Source of the DNA: Actinomycetes bacterium
Lineage (GTDB): Bacteria > Actinomycetota > Acidimicrobiia > Acidimicrobiales > RAAP-2
Assembly (NCBI GenBank): GCA_021790675.1
Contig: JAJYGN010000094.1
Location: 1-32,213 of the forward strand
Direction of reading: 5' to 3'
Length of the DNA: 32,213 nucleotides
The notes under the pieces were generated by a model. That model saw nothing but the letters and a program-made list of their open reading frames with translations, was not told the origin of the DNA and ran no database searches. Positions within the stretch are counted from its first letter, which is position 1, and the number at the start of each line of letters is the position of its first letter. Below are positions 16,805 to 24,184 of this stretch, in pieces. Made by a program: the position numbers and the translations under genes.

Positions 16805-17128
16805 GTGGAAATCCAACCATCGAGCACCGTGAACGAGTGGGAGGCGAGCTTCGGCCGCGCCGTGCGACGGCTGCGCCTCGCCCGACGACTCACCCAGGCC
16901 GAGCTCGCCGAGCGGGCCAACATCTCCCTGAGTACCCTCAAGAACCTCGAACGCGGAGGCGGCTCGAGTCTGGCGAGCGTCGTGCGGGTCGCGCGCGCCC
17001 TCGGACGCGCCGAGTGGCTCGACTCCTTCGCCCCGGCCGAGACCGACTTCAGCCCGATGGAGATGCTGCGCGCCCGCGGCGAGGCGGGTCGAACGCGTCG
17101 CGTTCGCCGAGCGCGCGCGGGGTCATGA
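16805..17128 (+). CDS. hipB: HipB-type XRE-family antitoxin/repressor
   Basis: The product has 107 residues from a GTG start. A Cro/C1-type helix-turn-helix is at about residues 15-70: FGRAVRRLRLARRLTQAELAE, then ANISLSTLKNLERGGGSSL and SVVRVARALGRAEWL. The C-terminus is Arg-rich. The gene overlaps hipA by ATGA (17125-17128), as in HipBA toxin-antitoxin operons. It is the likely repressor for the dyad on the promoter just upstream. Confidence 0.85.
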   Translation: MEIQPSSTVNEWEASFGRAVRRLRLARRLTQAELAERANISLSTLKNLERGGGSSLASVVRVARALGRAEWLDSFAPAETDFSPMEMLRARGEAGRTRRVRRARAGS

Positions 17129-18426
17129 CCTACTCGCCCGCCACCGTCCTCGAGGTCTTGGCCTGGGGTCGGCGGGTGGGCGCCGTCGCGCTCGATCCGG
17201 CAACGGGTGTCTACGCCTTCGAGTACGACGAGGCCTGGCTCGACGACGGGCTCGAGCTCGCCCCGCTGCACATGCCCCGACGCGCCGGGGTCTACGAGTT
17301 TCCCGAGCTCTCGCGCACGACGTACTACGGGTTGCCGGCGATGCTCGCCGACGCCCTGCCCGACCGCTTCGGCAGCGCCCTCGTCACGGCCTGGATGGCT
17401 GAACAGGGCATTGGCGCGGCCCAGATCACCGCGCTCGATCGCCTCGCCTACGCCGGCAGCCGCGCCATGGGGGCGCTCTCCTTCGCACCGCCCACCGGTC
17501 CAGAAATCGCGGAGCCGAGTCTCGTCCAGGTCGCCCGCCTGGTCACCGCGGCGCGCTCGGCGCTGCGCGGGACGCTGCGCGAGGATGACGTTCACGACGC
17601 GCTCGCCGATCTCATCACGGTGGGATCTTCCGCCGGGGGAGCGCGCGCCAAGGCGGTCATCGCCTTCAATCCCACGACCTACGAGATGCTCTCGGGTCAG
17701 TTCAGTGCGCCCGAGGGATACGAGCAGTGGTTGATCAAGCTCGACGGCGTGGGCGATCCGGCGGTGCTCGATTCTTCACCCCTCGCCGACACCCAGCCCT
17801 ACGGGCGCGTGGAGTACGCGTACTACCTCATGGCGCGCGCGGCCGGGATCGACATCAGCGAGTCGCGCCTCCTGCTGGAAGGCCCGCGGGCGCACTTTCT
17901 CACCCGGCGCTTCGACCGCGCGCCGCACAATGAGCGTCTCCACACCCAGACGCTGTGCGCGCTCGCGCACCTCGACTACAACCTGGCCCGCACGCACTCG
18001 TACTCGAGCTACTTCCTCACCGCGCGCGAGCTCGGACTCGGGCCCGAAGCGGCCCGTGAGATCTTCCGGCGCGCGCTCTTCAACGTGGCCGGTGTGAATC
18101 GTGACGACCACACGAAGAACGCCTCGTTCCTGCTCGCCGAGCACGGGACGTGGCAGCTAGCGCCGGCCTACGACGTCACCCACTCCTACTGGGACGCCGA
18201 GTGGCCCCAGGCCCACCAGATGAGTGTCAACGCCAAGTTCACCGACATCACGATTGATGACTTTCGCGCACTGGGTGATCGCCACGAGGTGCCCGGAATC
18301 GCCGCGACGATCGACCAGGTCAACGGGGCGATCGACCAGTGGCCCGACTTCGCGGTCGAGGCCGGCGTCGACGCGGCCACCAGCGCGAAAATCGCGGCCG
18401 ACATCGCGCGCTTTCGACCCCGCTGA
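17125..18426 (+). CDS. hipA: HipA-type serine/threonine kinase toxin
   Basis: The product has 433 residues. HipA toxins are kinases that inactivate glutamyl-tRNA synthetase or other targets and promote dormancy. An N-terminal subdomain is followed by a glycine-rich loop near residues 167-180 (GSSAGGARAKAVIAF), the catalytic loop NRDDHTKNASFL near 325-336 and LAPAYDVTHSYW near 347-358, which carries the Mg-binding Asp. All key positions look intact. Its ATG overlaps the hipB stop codon. The kinase target cannot be read from sequence. Confidence 0.9.
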   Translation: MTYSPATVLEVLAWGRRVGAVALDPATGVYAFEYDEAWLDDGLELAPLHMPRRAGVYEFPELSRTTYYGLPAMLADALPDRFGSALVTAWMAEQGIGAAQITALDRLAYAGSRAMGALSFAPPTGPEIAEPSLVQVARLVTAARSALRGTLREDDVHDALADLITVGSSAGGARAKAVIAFNPTTYEMLSGQFSAPEGYEQWLIKLDGVGDPAVLDSSPLADTQPYGRVEYAYYLMARAAGIDISESRLLLEGPRAHFLTRRFDRAPHNERLHTQTLCALAHLDYNLARTHSYSSYFLTARELGLGPEAAREIFRRALFNVAGVNRDDHTKNASFLLAEHGTWQLAPAYDVTHSYWDAEWPQAHQMSVNAKFTDITIDDFRALGDRHEVPGIAATIDQVNGAIDQWPDFAVEAGVDAATSAKIAADIARFRPR

Positions 18427-18483
18427 GCCGGTGTCGCACCTTGGAAGTTGGTGTGAGCCACAATTCGCGCGGGGTGACCGGCG

Positions 18484-18496
18484 TAGTGTGGACGGG
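18484..18496 (+). promoter_or_regulatory. -10 element of a leaderless promoter
   Basis: TAGTGT (18484-18489) is followed by exactly six bases and then the GTG at 18496. There is no ribosome binding site. The arrangement predicts a leaderless transcript. Confidence 0.45.
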
Positions 18497-20628
18497 TGAT
18501 CCGACGCGCGCTTGCAGTACTCGTGGTGTCCTCGCTGATGGCGGGGGGCCTGGGGGTACTCGGCGCGCAGGCGGCCTCGGTACCGCCAACTTCGCTGGGA
18601 TACGACATCAGCTTTCCCCAGTGCGGCGCGAACCTGCCTGCGGCCACGGGCTTTGGCGTTGTCGGTGTCGACAACGGGCACTCCTTCTCGGTCAACCCCT
18701 GCCTGGCCAGCGAGATCACCTGGGCGGGAACCTCGCTCTCGGCGAGCCCGCAGTTCTACGTGAACACCGACAACCCCGGCCCGTCGAACAACTCCAACTG
18801 GCCCCTGTCGCAGTCGACGCCCAAGCCGTGCTCGGGGGCGAACTCGGTGAACTGCTCCTACGACTACGGCTGGAACGCCGCGCAGGCCTCGTTCCAGGCC
18901 GTGGTCTCGGCCGAGACCCAGCTGTCCGCGGTCTCTCCGACGGCCGCGGCCCTCGGAGCCCAGTGGTGGCTCGACGTCGAGACGGGCAACGCGTGGCAGT
19001 CCCTGCGCAACGGCAGCGCCCCGACGAGCGCGCAGTTCGCCAACGACGCGGCGACCCTCCAGGGCCAGCTCGCCTACTTCGCGAGCATCGGAGTGGGCAC
19101 CGTGGGCATCTACGCGACCAGCCTGCAGTGGGGCGCGATCGTAGGAAACAACACCGGCTCGGCCTTTTCGCAGAACCCGCTGTGGGTGCCCGGATACGCG
19201 ACCATCGCCGCCGCCCAGGCTGCGTGCTCGATGACGAGCTTCACCGGTGGGCGCATCGCGATGATTCAGTACCCCTTGAACGGCCTCGACGGCGATTACG
19301 TGTGCGGTCTTATCGTCATACCGACTTCGGCGACGATCTCCCTCGCTTCGGTGTCGACGTTCTCGAGTCAGCTCGCGGTGGCCGGCGAGAGTGCGCCGGT
19401 GACCTACACCGAGACAACGGGCTCGCCGAGCCTGCTGGTCTCACCGAGCGGGCTCGTGACGACGGGTGGGACCCTGGCGGCGGGCACTTACAGCGCGTCG
19501 GGCACGGCCAGCGCCGGGGGACTCTCGGGGAACTTCAGCTTTGCTCTCACGGTGGGAACGATCGTCCAGACCGGAGCGACAACGGCGTCCACGTCGGTGC
19601 TCGGCTCGGCGACCTACACCAGCCAACTCGCCGGCGTCGGCGGCAGCGGCCCGCTCTCCTTCACGCAGACGACCGGCTCGCCGAGCCTGCTCGTCTCATC
19701 AAGCGGACTCGTGACGACGAGCGGAGCGCTCGCGCGCGGCACCTATAGCGCGAGCGGCACCATCGGTGACGCCTTTGGCGATCAGGGGACCTTCACGTAC
19801 ACCCTGAAGGTCGGATTCCTCACCCAGTCGTCCGCCATTCGTACGACGATCTCGCCGGCCGCTTCGACGAGCTACACGATGCAGCTGACGGCGACTGGCG
19901 GCAGTGGGCCCCTGTCCTTCACCCAGACGACCGGCACTCCCTCGCTCGTGGTCTCGCCAAGCGGACTAGTGACGACGGGCGGGACCCTCGCCGACGGCTC
20001 GTACGTGGTGCGTGGCGTGATCAGTGACGCGTCCGGCGATCGAGGGACGTACTTCTTCAACCTGCTGGTCGCCGCGGGCGCACTCGTGCAGGGCTCACCG
20101 ACCAGCGCGACGGTCGCTCCGTCGGCGTCGGCTACCTACACGACTCAACTGGTCGAGACCGGCGGCGTCGGGAGCCTCACCTTCACCCAGACATCGGGCA
20201 CCCCGTCGCTCGTGGTCTCTGCGACTGGAGTGATCACGACGAGTGGGGCGTTAGTGGTGGGCACCTACAACGCGGCTGGATCGGTCAGCGACGCGAGCGG
20301 TGACACAGGGACCTACGCGTTCACGCTGACGGTGGCCGCGCCGACGACGACGCCCCCGCCTCCGCCTCCGCTGTCGCCGGTCGCGACCCGGGTCGTCGGG
20401 CACGCGGTCGCGGGCCATATCGTGATTCTGCGCATCCTCGGCCGAGGGTTCATCGGACGTCCCACGGTGGTGGGCCCGAGGGGGACGAAGGCGTTCGTTA
20501 TCCGTGACACCGGCACCGTCCTCACGGTGCGTGTGCGAGTGGTTCGCCACTCGCGTCCGGGCGTGCACACCTTCGTCATCGCGATGTCCAACGGCAAGAT
20601 CGCCAGCGTGCGCTTCGTGCAGCGCTGA
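18496..20628 (+). CDS. Secreted multidomain repeat protein with a GH25/DUF1906-like domain
   Basis: The product has 710 residues. A Sec signal peptide occupies about residues 1-27 (AVLVVSSLMAGGLGVLGAQA). Residues 33-270 resemble the actinobacterial TIM-barrel domain related to GH25/DUF1906: SLGYDISFPQCGANLP, FGVVGVDNGHSF, QFYVNTDNPG, WWLDVETGNAWQS and VGIYATSLQWGAIVG. Four tandem Ig-like repeats of about 85 residues follow (about 275-615), each with SPSLLVSPSGLVTTGG-like cores. A short Pro linker and a C-terminal beta domain (635-710) complete it. There is no sortase motif or membrane anchor. A surface or secreted role in cell-wall binding is likely; enzymatic activity is uncertain. Confidence 0.75.
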   Translation: MIRRALAVLVVSSLMAGGLGVLGAQAASVPPTSLGYDISFPQCGANLPAATGFGVVGVDNGHSFSVNPCLASEITWAGTSLSASPQFYVNTDNPGPSNNSNWPLSQSTPKPCSGANSVNCSYDYGWNAAQASFQAVVSAETQLSAVSPTAAALGAQWWLDVETGNAWQSLRNGSAPTSAQFANDAATLQGQLAYFASIGVGTVGIYATSLQWGAIVGNNTGSAFSQNPLWVPGYATIAAAQAACSMTSFTGGRIAMIQYPLNGLDGDYVCGLIVIPTSATISLASVSTFSSQLAVAGESAPVTYTETTGSPSLLVSPSGLVTTGGTLAAGTYSASGTASAGGLSGNFSFALTVGTIVQTGATTASTSVLGSATYTSQLAGVGGSGPLSFTQTTGSPSLLVSSSGLVTTSGALARGTYSASGTIGDAFGDQGTFTYTLKVGFLTQSSAIRTTISPAASTSYTMQLTATGGSGPLSFTQTTGTPSLVVSPSGLVTTGGTLADGSYVVRGVISDASGDRGTYFFNLLVAAGALVQGSPTSATVAPSASATYTTQLVETGGVGSLTFTQTSGTPSLVVSATGVITTSGALVVGTYNAAGSVSDASGDTGTYAFTLTVAAPTTTPPPPPPLSPVATRVVGHAVAGHIVILRILGRGFIGRPTVVGPRGTKAFVIRDTGTVLTVRVRVVRHSRPGVHTFVIAMSNGKIASVRFVQR
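19324..20340 (+). repeat. Four tandem coding repeats of about 255 bp
   Basis: Within the secreted protein, four units of about 85 codons are similar at DNA level around the core encoding SPSGLVTTGG (for example near 19444, 19699, 19960 and 20221). The units diverge more at the edges. This points to old internal duplication of an Ig-like domain. Confidence 0.7.
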
Positions 20629-20993
20629 CACGCGAGCGAACGACGGCCCTCGCACGCGAGATACACCCAACACGGATAAGCCTCGCTCGAGATCAGTGGC
20701 GCGCGTCCTCGCTCTCGCGGCCCCGCCGTTGGCGAATGATCGAGCGGATCTCGCGAAGCGTCCAGGCGAGGCGTCCCGCCGGGCCGTCCGCGCACAGGTC
20801 GTCGTCGCAGGACACCTCACCCGCTTCTCGGGGTGCGCGATTCGACGTTGTCCTTGAGCGCACGCCACGGCTCAGGCGGGCTCGCCATTGGTGCGTCGTC
20901 GTCGCGATCTCTCGCGGGCTCGCGATATCCCAGTTGGTCACCCGGGTCAGCGAAAGGGCATCCCAGGGTGCGAGCGGCCTTTGGAGTAGTTAT
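20629..20993. other. Intergenic stretch between the repeat protein and the regulator
   Basis: This gap of about 365 bp contains no strongly supported gene. The only candidate is a small minus-strand ORF at 20693-20941, listed separately. A weak hairpin (GCGAG with CTCGC) follows the stop at 20628, but it has no T-run. The regulator's promoter and operator begin at about 20990. Confidence 0.5.
20693..20941 (-). CDS. Possible small hypothetical protein
   Basis: This 82-residue minus-strand frame starts with GTG and is divergent from the regulator gene. Third-codon GC is high, particularly in the second half, where the segment EVSCDDDLCADGPAGRLAWTLREIRSIIRQ looks protein-like, with two Cys flanking Asp residues. 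I do not recognise it, and no good ribosome binding site is visible. It could equally be chance in GC-rich DNA. Confidence 0.3.
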   Translation of the reverse strand: MTNWDIASPREIATTTHQWRARLSRGVRSRTTSNRAPREAGEVSCDDDLCADGPAGRLAWTLREIRSIIRQRRGRESEDARH

Positions 20994-21010
20994 TCTGGTG
21001 GCAACTAGAA
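20991..21010 (+). promoter_or_regulatory. Regulon operator O1 on the regulator's own promoter
   Basis: The 16-bp site TCTGGTGGCAACTAGA (20994-21009) matches the perfect palindrome at 24129-24144 at 13 of 16 positions, with the AACTAGAA half intact. A -10-like TATTCT (20991-20996) overlaps its left half. It lies just before the HTH regulator gene, suggesting autoregulation. Confidence 0.55.
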
Positions 21011-21036
21011 AATTGATGTCGTTCGACGAGGTGCCG

Positions 21037-21687
21037 ATGAGCGAGACGGAGATTCAACGAGAGGCGCGCGCGCTGGGAGATCCCACGCGCTATTCGATCT
21101 TCCGGCGCATCGCCGACGCCGACGGGCCGCTCAGCGTGGCCGAGTTGACAGCCTTCGTGGGGCTCAACCACAACGCCGTGCGCCAGCACCTCGCGGTGTT
21201 GAAGGACGCCGGACTGGTGAGCGAGGAGCGAGAGCTGCGCACCCGTCCCGGGCGCCCGTCGCTGCTCTATCGACTCCACCCCGAAGCCGCGGGCAAGTGG
21301 TCGACACTCGGCTCCTACGAGTGGCTCGCGCGCCTGCTGGCTGAGGCAGTGCACGAGGGCGCGAGCGTGCGCGACGTCGGGCGACGCGACGGGCGTCGCC
21401 GCGGTGCGTCGGATGGCGGCGACGCAGTGGACCGGATGGAGGTCGAGCTGTTGCGCGGGGGATTTCGGCCCACGCGAGTGGACCGCGCGACGACGACCGA
21501 CTTCGTCCTCGGACGGTGCCCCTTCGAAGAGGTGGCGGCGACCAATCCCCACGAGGTCTGCCAACTTCACCTCGGCCTGGCCGAGGGACTCGCTGACTCA
21601 CTCGGCGATGTGACGGTCGAGCGACTCGTGAAAAAGGACCCGCGTCGTGCGGGCTGCCGTCTGGTGATCTCTCGGGCGACGCACTAA
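21037..21687 (+). CDS. Winged-HTH regulator with three conserved cysteines (SufR/COG2345-like)
   Basis: The product has about 216 residues. An N-terminal ArsR/DeoR-like winged helix (RALGDPTRYSIFRRIADADG, then LNHNAVRQHLAVLKDAGLVSE) is followed by a C-terminal domain with Cys161 in GRCPFEEVAA, Cys175 in EVCQLHLGLAEG and Cys207 in RAGCRLVIS. Relatives such as mycobacterial SufR bind a redox- and NO-sensitive Fe-S cluster; that the same holds here is inference. The ATG at 21037 has GAGG upstream; the ATG at 21016 is the alternative. Its promoter carries the same operator as the two neighbouring promoter regions, so it probably controls 21684-25129 and itself. It is convergent with the membrane-protein gene, the stops overlapping. 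Confidence 0.8.
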   Translation: MSETEIQREARALGDPTRYSIFRRIADADGPLSVAELTAFVGLNHNAVRQHLAVLKDAGLVSEERELRTRPGRPSLLYRLHPEAAGKWSTLGSYEWLARLLAEAVHEGASVRDVGRRDGRRRGASDGGDAVDRMEVELLRGGFRPTRVDRATTTDFVLGRCPFEEVAATNPHEVCQLHLGLAEGLADSLGDVTVERLVKKDPRRAGCRLVISRATH

Positions 21688-23072
21688 CGCGAGGACTTGG
21701 TCGGACGGGTCCTCAATTCGGCGGCCAGTGTGATCGGCGACGGCTCGCCGCTCTCCACGCTCGGACGCGAGGCGCGTAAGCGCAGGGGCCGCCAGGCGAG
21801 GTCGATCGCCGTGATGACGCCCACGCACGCGAGCAGTCCGCCACCGAGTCCGATGGCCGACGTCGACGAAGCGGCGATGCCGGCGACGAGCGAGGCTACG
21901 CCCGCGTTGACGAGGGCGAAGTCGACCGCCGCCCAGTGCCGGTTGAAGAGGTCCGCGAACATCAGCTGCGCGCCGTCGCTGGTGGTCGACACGCCGCGCG
22001 CGCGCAGCGACGACCACGCGATAAACGGGACGATCTTGAACGAGTGACCCACGAGGGCGACGAGCAGCCAACCGGCGACGGCGCCGACGGCCGCCGCTAC
22101 GAGGGCGACGCCGCGGGGGTGATTGGCGCCGAGGGTGAGGGCCCCCGCGAGGGCCAGCGTCGCACCGATAATCAGCCAGATCGCCGAGGCGCTCACGAAG
22201 CCCAGGTGCAGGTCGGCGCCGCGGCGCCGGTGGCGGATCGTTCGCACGAGCGAGGTGAGGTGGGCCGCCAGTCCGAGGGCGGCGCCGCCCGCGCCGAGCA
22301 CGGCGAGGGGCCAGAAATTGCCGAGAAGCCCCGCCGAGAGGAGAACGGTGCCGCCAAAGAGCGCCCACACTGAGAGCTTCGCGCTGCGCTGGCGGCCCGG
22401 GACGTGCGAGAGCATGAACATCGGCCAGAGCTTCTGTGCCACGCTCACGTAGGCGAGGCCCAGCCACGCCAACAGCCCGACGCACGCGTGGGCCAACACG
22501 ACGTGGCTCGAGAGGTCGAACCACTGGCCCCGCCGGTCGATCACGTAGACGACGCCGTAGCAGGCCGTCACCACGAGGCCGAGCACGCTGAGTCGCAGCC
22601 CGCGCACCGCCGCGCTGTCCGAGCGCGCCGACAAAGCACCCCACACATTGATCACGAGCAGCGTCACGGCGGTGGCGGCGAGCGCCCCACCGGCCTCGAC
22701 GACGCCCTCGCGGCGCGCGAGGAATCCGATGGGCAGCAGCCAGGCGCCGCCGAGCCAGCTGAGGAACGTGGCGCGCGAGAGCCGCACCGAGGCCAGGGCC
22801 CGCTGAGTGATCACGGGGATGAACTGGTGCAGCGCGCCGAGCACTCCCATCGAGAGTGTGGCCAGCATCGCCAGGTGCGCCGCGCCGACGACGCGATCGG
22901 TTGTGGGATCGCGAACGATCGACGCGCGAACGGCGACGATCGACACGCCACAGGCGACCAGGCCCACTGCGGCCGCGGCGAGAAAGCTCAGCGGCACCGT
23001 CGGTGGGGGGACGCCCGCGGGCATCCCGGCGGGTCGATCGCGCCAACCGGCGTTGGTGGGGGGGATCGTCAC
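21684..23072 (-). CDS. Polytopic membrane protein, NnrS / heme-copper oxidase subunit I-like
   Basis: The product has 462 residues with about 12 hydrophobic helices. His-containing segments resemble heme-copper-oxidase/NnrS-type proteins: GAAHLAMLATLSMGVLGALHQFIP, SSHVVLAHACVGLLAWLGLAYVSVAQKLWPMF and LVGHSFKIVPFIAW. NnrS-type proteins are tied to nitric-oxide stress. Whether this one binds heme or copper is not shown by sequence alone. It starts with GTG at 23072, with GGAGG five bases upstream. It is divergent from the DUF2249 operon, and the shared operator O2 lies between them. Confidence 0.7.
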   Translation of the reverse strand: MTIPPTNAGWRDRPAGMPAGVPPPTVPLSFLAAAAVGLVACGVSIVAVRASIVRDPTTDRVVGAAHLAMLATLSMGVLGALHQFIPVITQRALASVRLSRATFLSWLGGAWLLPIGFLARREGVVEAGGALAATAVTLLVINVWGALSARSDSAAVRGLRLSVLGLVVTACYGVVYVIDRRGQWFDLSSHVVLAHACVGLLAWLGLAYVSVAQKLWPMFMLSHVPGRQRSAKLSVWALFGGTVLLSAGLLGNFWPLAVLGAGGAALGLAAHLTSLVRTIRHRRRGADLHLGFVSASAIWLIIGATLALAGALTLGANHPRGVALVAAAVGAVAGWLLVALVGHSFKIVPFIAWSSLRARGVSTTSDGAQLMFADLFNRHWAAVDFALVNAGVASLVAGIAASSTSAIGLGGGLLACVGVITAIDLAWRPLRLRASRPSVESGEPSPITLAAELRTRPTKSSR

Positions 23073-23109
23073 GGTGGCCTCCTGGACACGAGTCCGCGTC
23101 TGTTATTGT

Positions 23110-23125
23110 TCTAGTTTATAGTAGA
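23110..23125. promoter_or_regulatory. Regulon operator O2 between divergent promoters
   Basis: TCTAGTTTATAGTAGA matches the palindrome at 24129-24144 at 12 of 16 positions. TATAGT (23117-23122) on the plus strand and TATAAA (23120-23115) on the minus strand are -10 candidates inside the site, so one bound repressor could close both directions. Confidence 0.55.
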
Positions 23126-23134
23126 AGAATAGAC

Positions 23135-23146
23135 GGCCCCGGGGCC
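23135..23146. repeat. 12-bp perfect GC palindrome in a leader
   Basis: GGCCCCGGGGCC lies nine bases after operator O2 and 15 bases before the ATG at 23162. A similar 12-bp palindrome occupies nearly the same place after O3. It could form a hairpin in the mRNA leader or be a second binding site. Confidence 0.5.
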
Positions 23147-23161
23147 GGAAGGGTAGGGACC

Positions 23162-23383
23162 ATGGCCACACTCGACGTTCGACCACTGCTCGCGGACGGC
23201 CTCGAGCCGTTCGACCAGATCATGAGTGCCGTGGGTCAGCTGAGCCCGGGCGAGGACCTCGTGATCGTCGCGCCCTTCGAGCCCGTCCCCTTAGAGGGGG
23301 TGCTCGGTAGCCAGGGTTTCGCCTTTGACGCCGTCGAGATCGGCGACGGCGACTGGCGTGTCACGTTCTCGAGGCCCGCGTGA
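23162..23383 (+). CDS. DUF2249 domain protein
   Basis: The product has 73 residues. A single DUF2249 (TusA-like alpha/beta) domain begins TLDVRPLLADGLEPFDQIMSAV and continues LVIVAPFEPVPLEGVLGSQGFAF, ending GDWRVTFSRPA. The biochemical role is not established; the domain is often found near denitrification and NO-response genes. A GGGTAGGG-type ribosome binding site precedes the ATG. Its stop overlaps the GTG of the next gene (GTGA), so it is the first gene of a tightly coupled operon. A second copy of the domain is fused to hemerythrin at 24185-25129. Confidence 0.85.
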   Translation: MATLDVRPLLADGLEPFDQIMSAVGQLSPGEDLVIVAPFEPVPLEGVLGSQGFAFDAVEIGDGDWRVTFSRPA

Positions 23384-23733
23384 GTGCCGACGTGGGGCGC
23401 GCCGCTCGGCTCGCGAGTGCCGGGCGCGAGTTCAACTGGGCCTGGCGGGCGCTCGCTGAGGTGATCGACCCCGAGCTGGGTCTCGACATCGTCTCACTCG
23501 GCCTCGTCTACGACGTCGTGAGAGAAGGCGACCGGCTGGTCGTCGCGATGACGCTCACGACGCCCGGATGCCCAGCGTCGGAGACCCTGCCGGCGATGGC
23601 GCGCGCGGCCCTCGTGGAGGCGGGTCCGCAGGGTACCGACCCGGACGTTCGCCTGGTGTGGTCGCCCCCGTGGGACCTGTCCATGATCGACGAGGTCGCT
23701 GCGGCGAGGGCCGGTCTCAGAGTGCGGCGCTAG
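23380..23733 (+). CDS. MIP18/DUF59-type iron-sulfur assembly protein (PaaD/SufT-like)
   Basis: The product has 117 residues. The DUF59 fold is shown by WRALAEVIDPELGLDIVSLGLVYDV and the conserved MTLTTPGCPASETLPAMARAAL, with the reactive-site Cys in TPGCP, ending VRLVWSPPWDLSMIDEVA. Family members help mature Fe-S proteins. The GTG overlaps the preceding stop by four bases, and the next gene begins two bases after its stop. In this context it may repair or mature Fe-S clusters damaged by NO or oxidants, possibly that of the regulator; this is inference. Confidence 0.87.
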   Translation: MSADVGRAARLASAGREFNWAWRALAEVIDPELGLDIVSLGLVYDVVREGDRLVVAMTLTTPGCPASETLPAMARAALVEAGPQGTDPDVRLVWSPPWDLSMIDEVAAARAGLRVRR

Positions 23734-23735
23734 TC

Positions 23736-24098
23736 GTGGCCCGCCAGATCTCGCTCCAGCGCGTTTACGACGAGACACCCCGGGGCGCGCGCGAGTATCG
23801 CGTGCTCGTCGACCGGCTCTGGCCGCGTGGGCGCCCCAGGGAGTCGATCGACTACGACGAGTGGGACAAGGACATCGCCCCGAGTCCTGATCTGCGCAGG
23901 TGGTACGGACATGAGATCGAGCGATTCGCCGAGTTCTCTCGCCTCTATCAGGATGAGCTCGCGTGCGGAGTCGCCGCCGAGCACGTGGCGCGTCTGCGCG
24001 CGAGCGCCCGCGAGCATCACGTCGTGCTGCTCACGGCGAGTCGCGACCTCGACCACTCGCACGCGAAGGTCCTCAGTGACGTCCTGCGCGCTCGGTGA
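23736..24098 (+). CDS. DUF488 (YeaO-like) protein
   Basis: The product has 120 residues. The DUF488 signature YDETPRGAREYRVLVDRLWPRG is near the start, followed by DYDEWDKDIAPSPDLRRWYGH and HHVVLLTASRDLDHSHAKVL. Its molecular role is unknown. It begins with GTG two bases after the stop of the DUF59 gene and closes the three-gene operon under operator O2. Confidence 0.87.
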   Translation: MARQISLQRVYDETPRGAREYRVLVDRLWPRGRPRESIDYDEWDKDIAPSPDLRRWYGHEIERFAEFSRLYQDELACGVAAEHVARLRASAREHHVVLLTASRDLDHSHAKVLSDVLRAR

Positions 24099-24119
24099 CA
24101 TGTAGCGCGGCCCACTCGA

Positions 24120-24150
24120 TATAGTTGATCTAGTTACAACTAGAAATAAT
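24120..24150 (+). promoter_or_regulatory. Regulon operator O3 and promoter of the hemerythrin gene
   Basis: TCTAGTTACAACTAGA (24129-24144) is a 16-bp palindrome with 7-bp arms and a 2-bp centre, the best copy of the motif. Possible -10 boxes are TATAGT (24120-24125, with GTGACA at 24095-24100 as a loose -35) and AATAAT (24145-24150). Confidence 0.6.
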
Positions 24151-24156
24151 AAGTAG

Positions 24157-24168
24157 CGGCCGCGGCCG
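24157..24168. repeat. 12-bp perfect GC palindrome in a leader
   Basis: CGGCCGCGGCCG lies 12 bases after operator O3 and 16 bases before the ATG at 24185, matching the layout downstream of O2. Confidence 0.5.
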
Positions 24169-24184
24169 GCGAAAGGACGACATC

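Noticed and set aside
18339..19748. Plus-strand open frame of about 469 codons overlapping hipA and the secreted protein
   Set aside because: Out of frame with a clear signal-peptide protein; Arg/Gly-rich with no domain.
21598..23046. Minus-strand open frame of about 482 codons overlapping the NnrS-like gene in another frame
   Set aside because: The product is almost only Arg, Ala, Pro and Gly; the alternate frame with 12 hydrophobic helices and a good ribosome binding site is the real gene.
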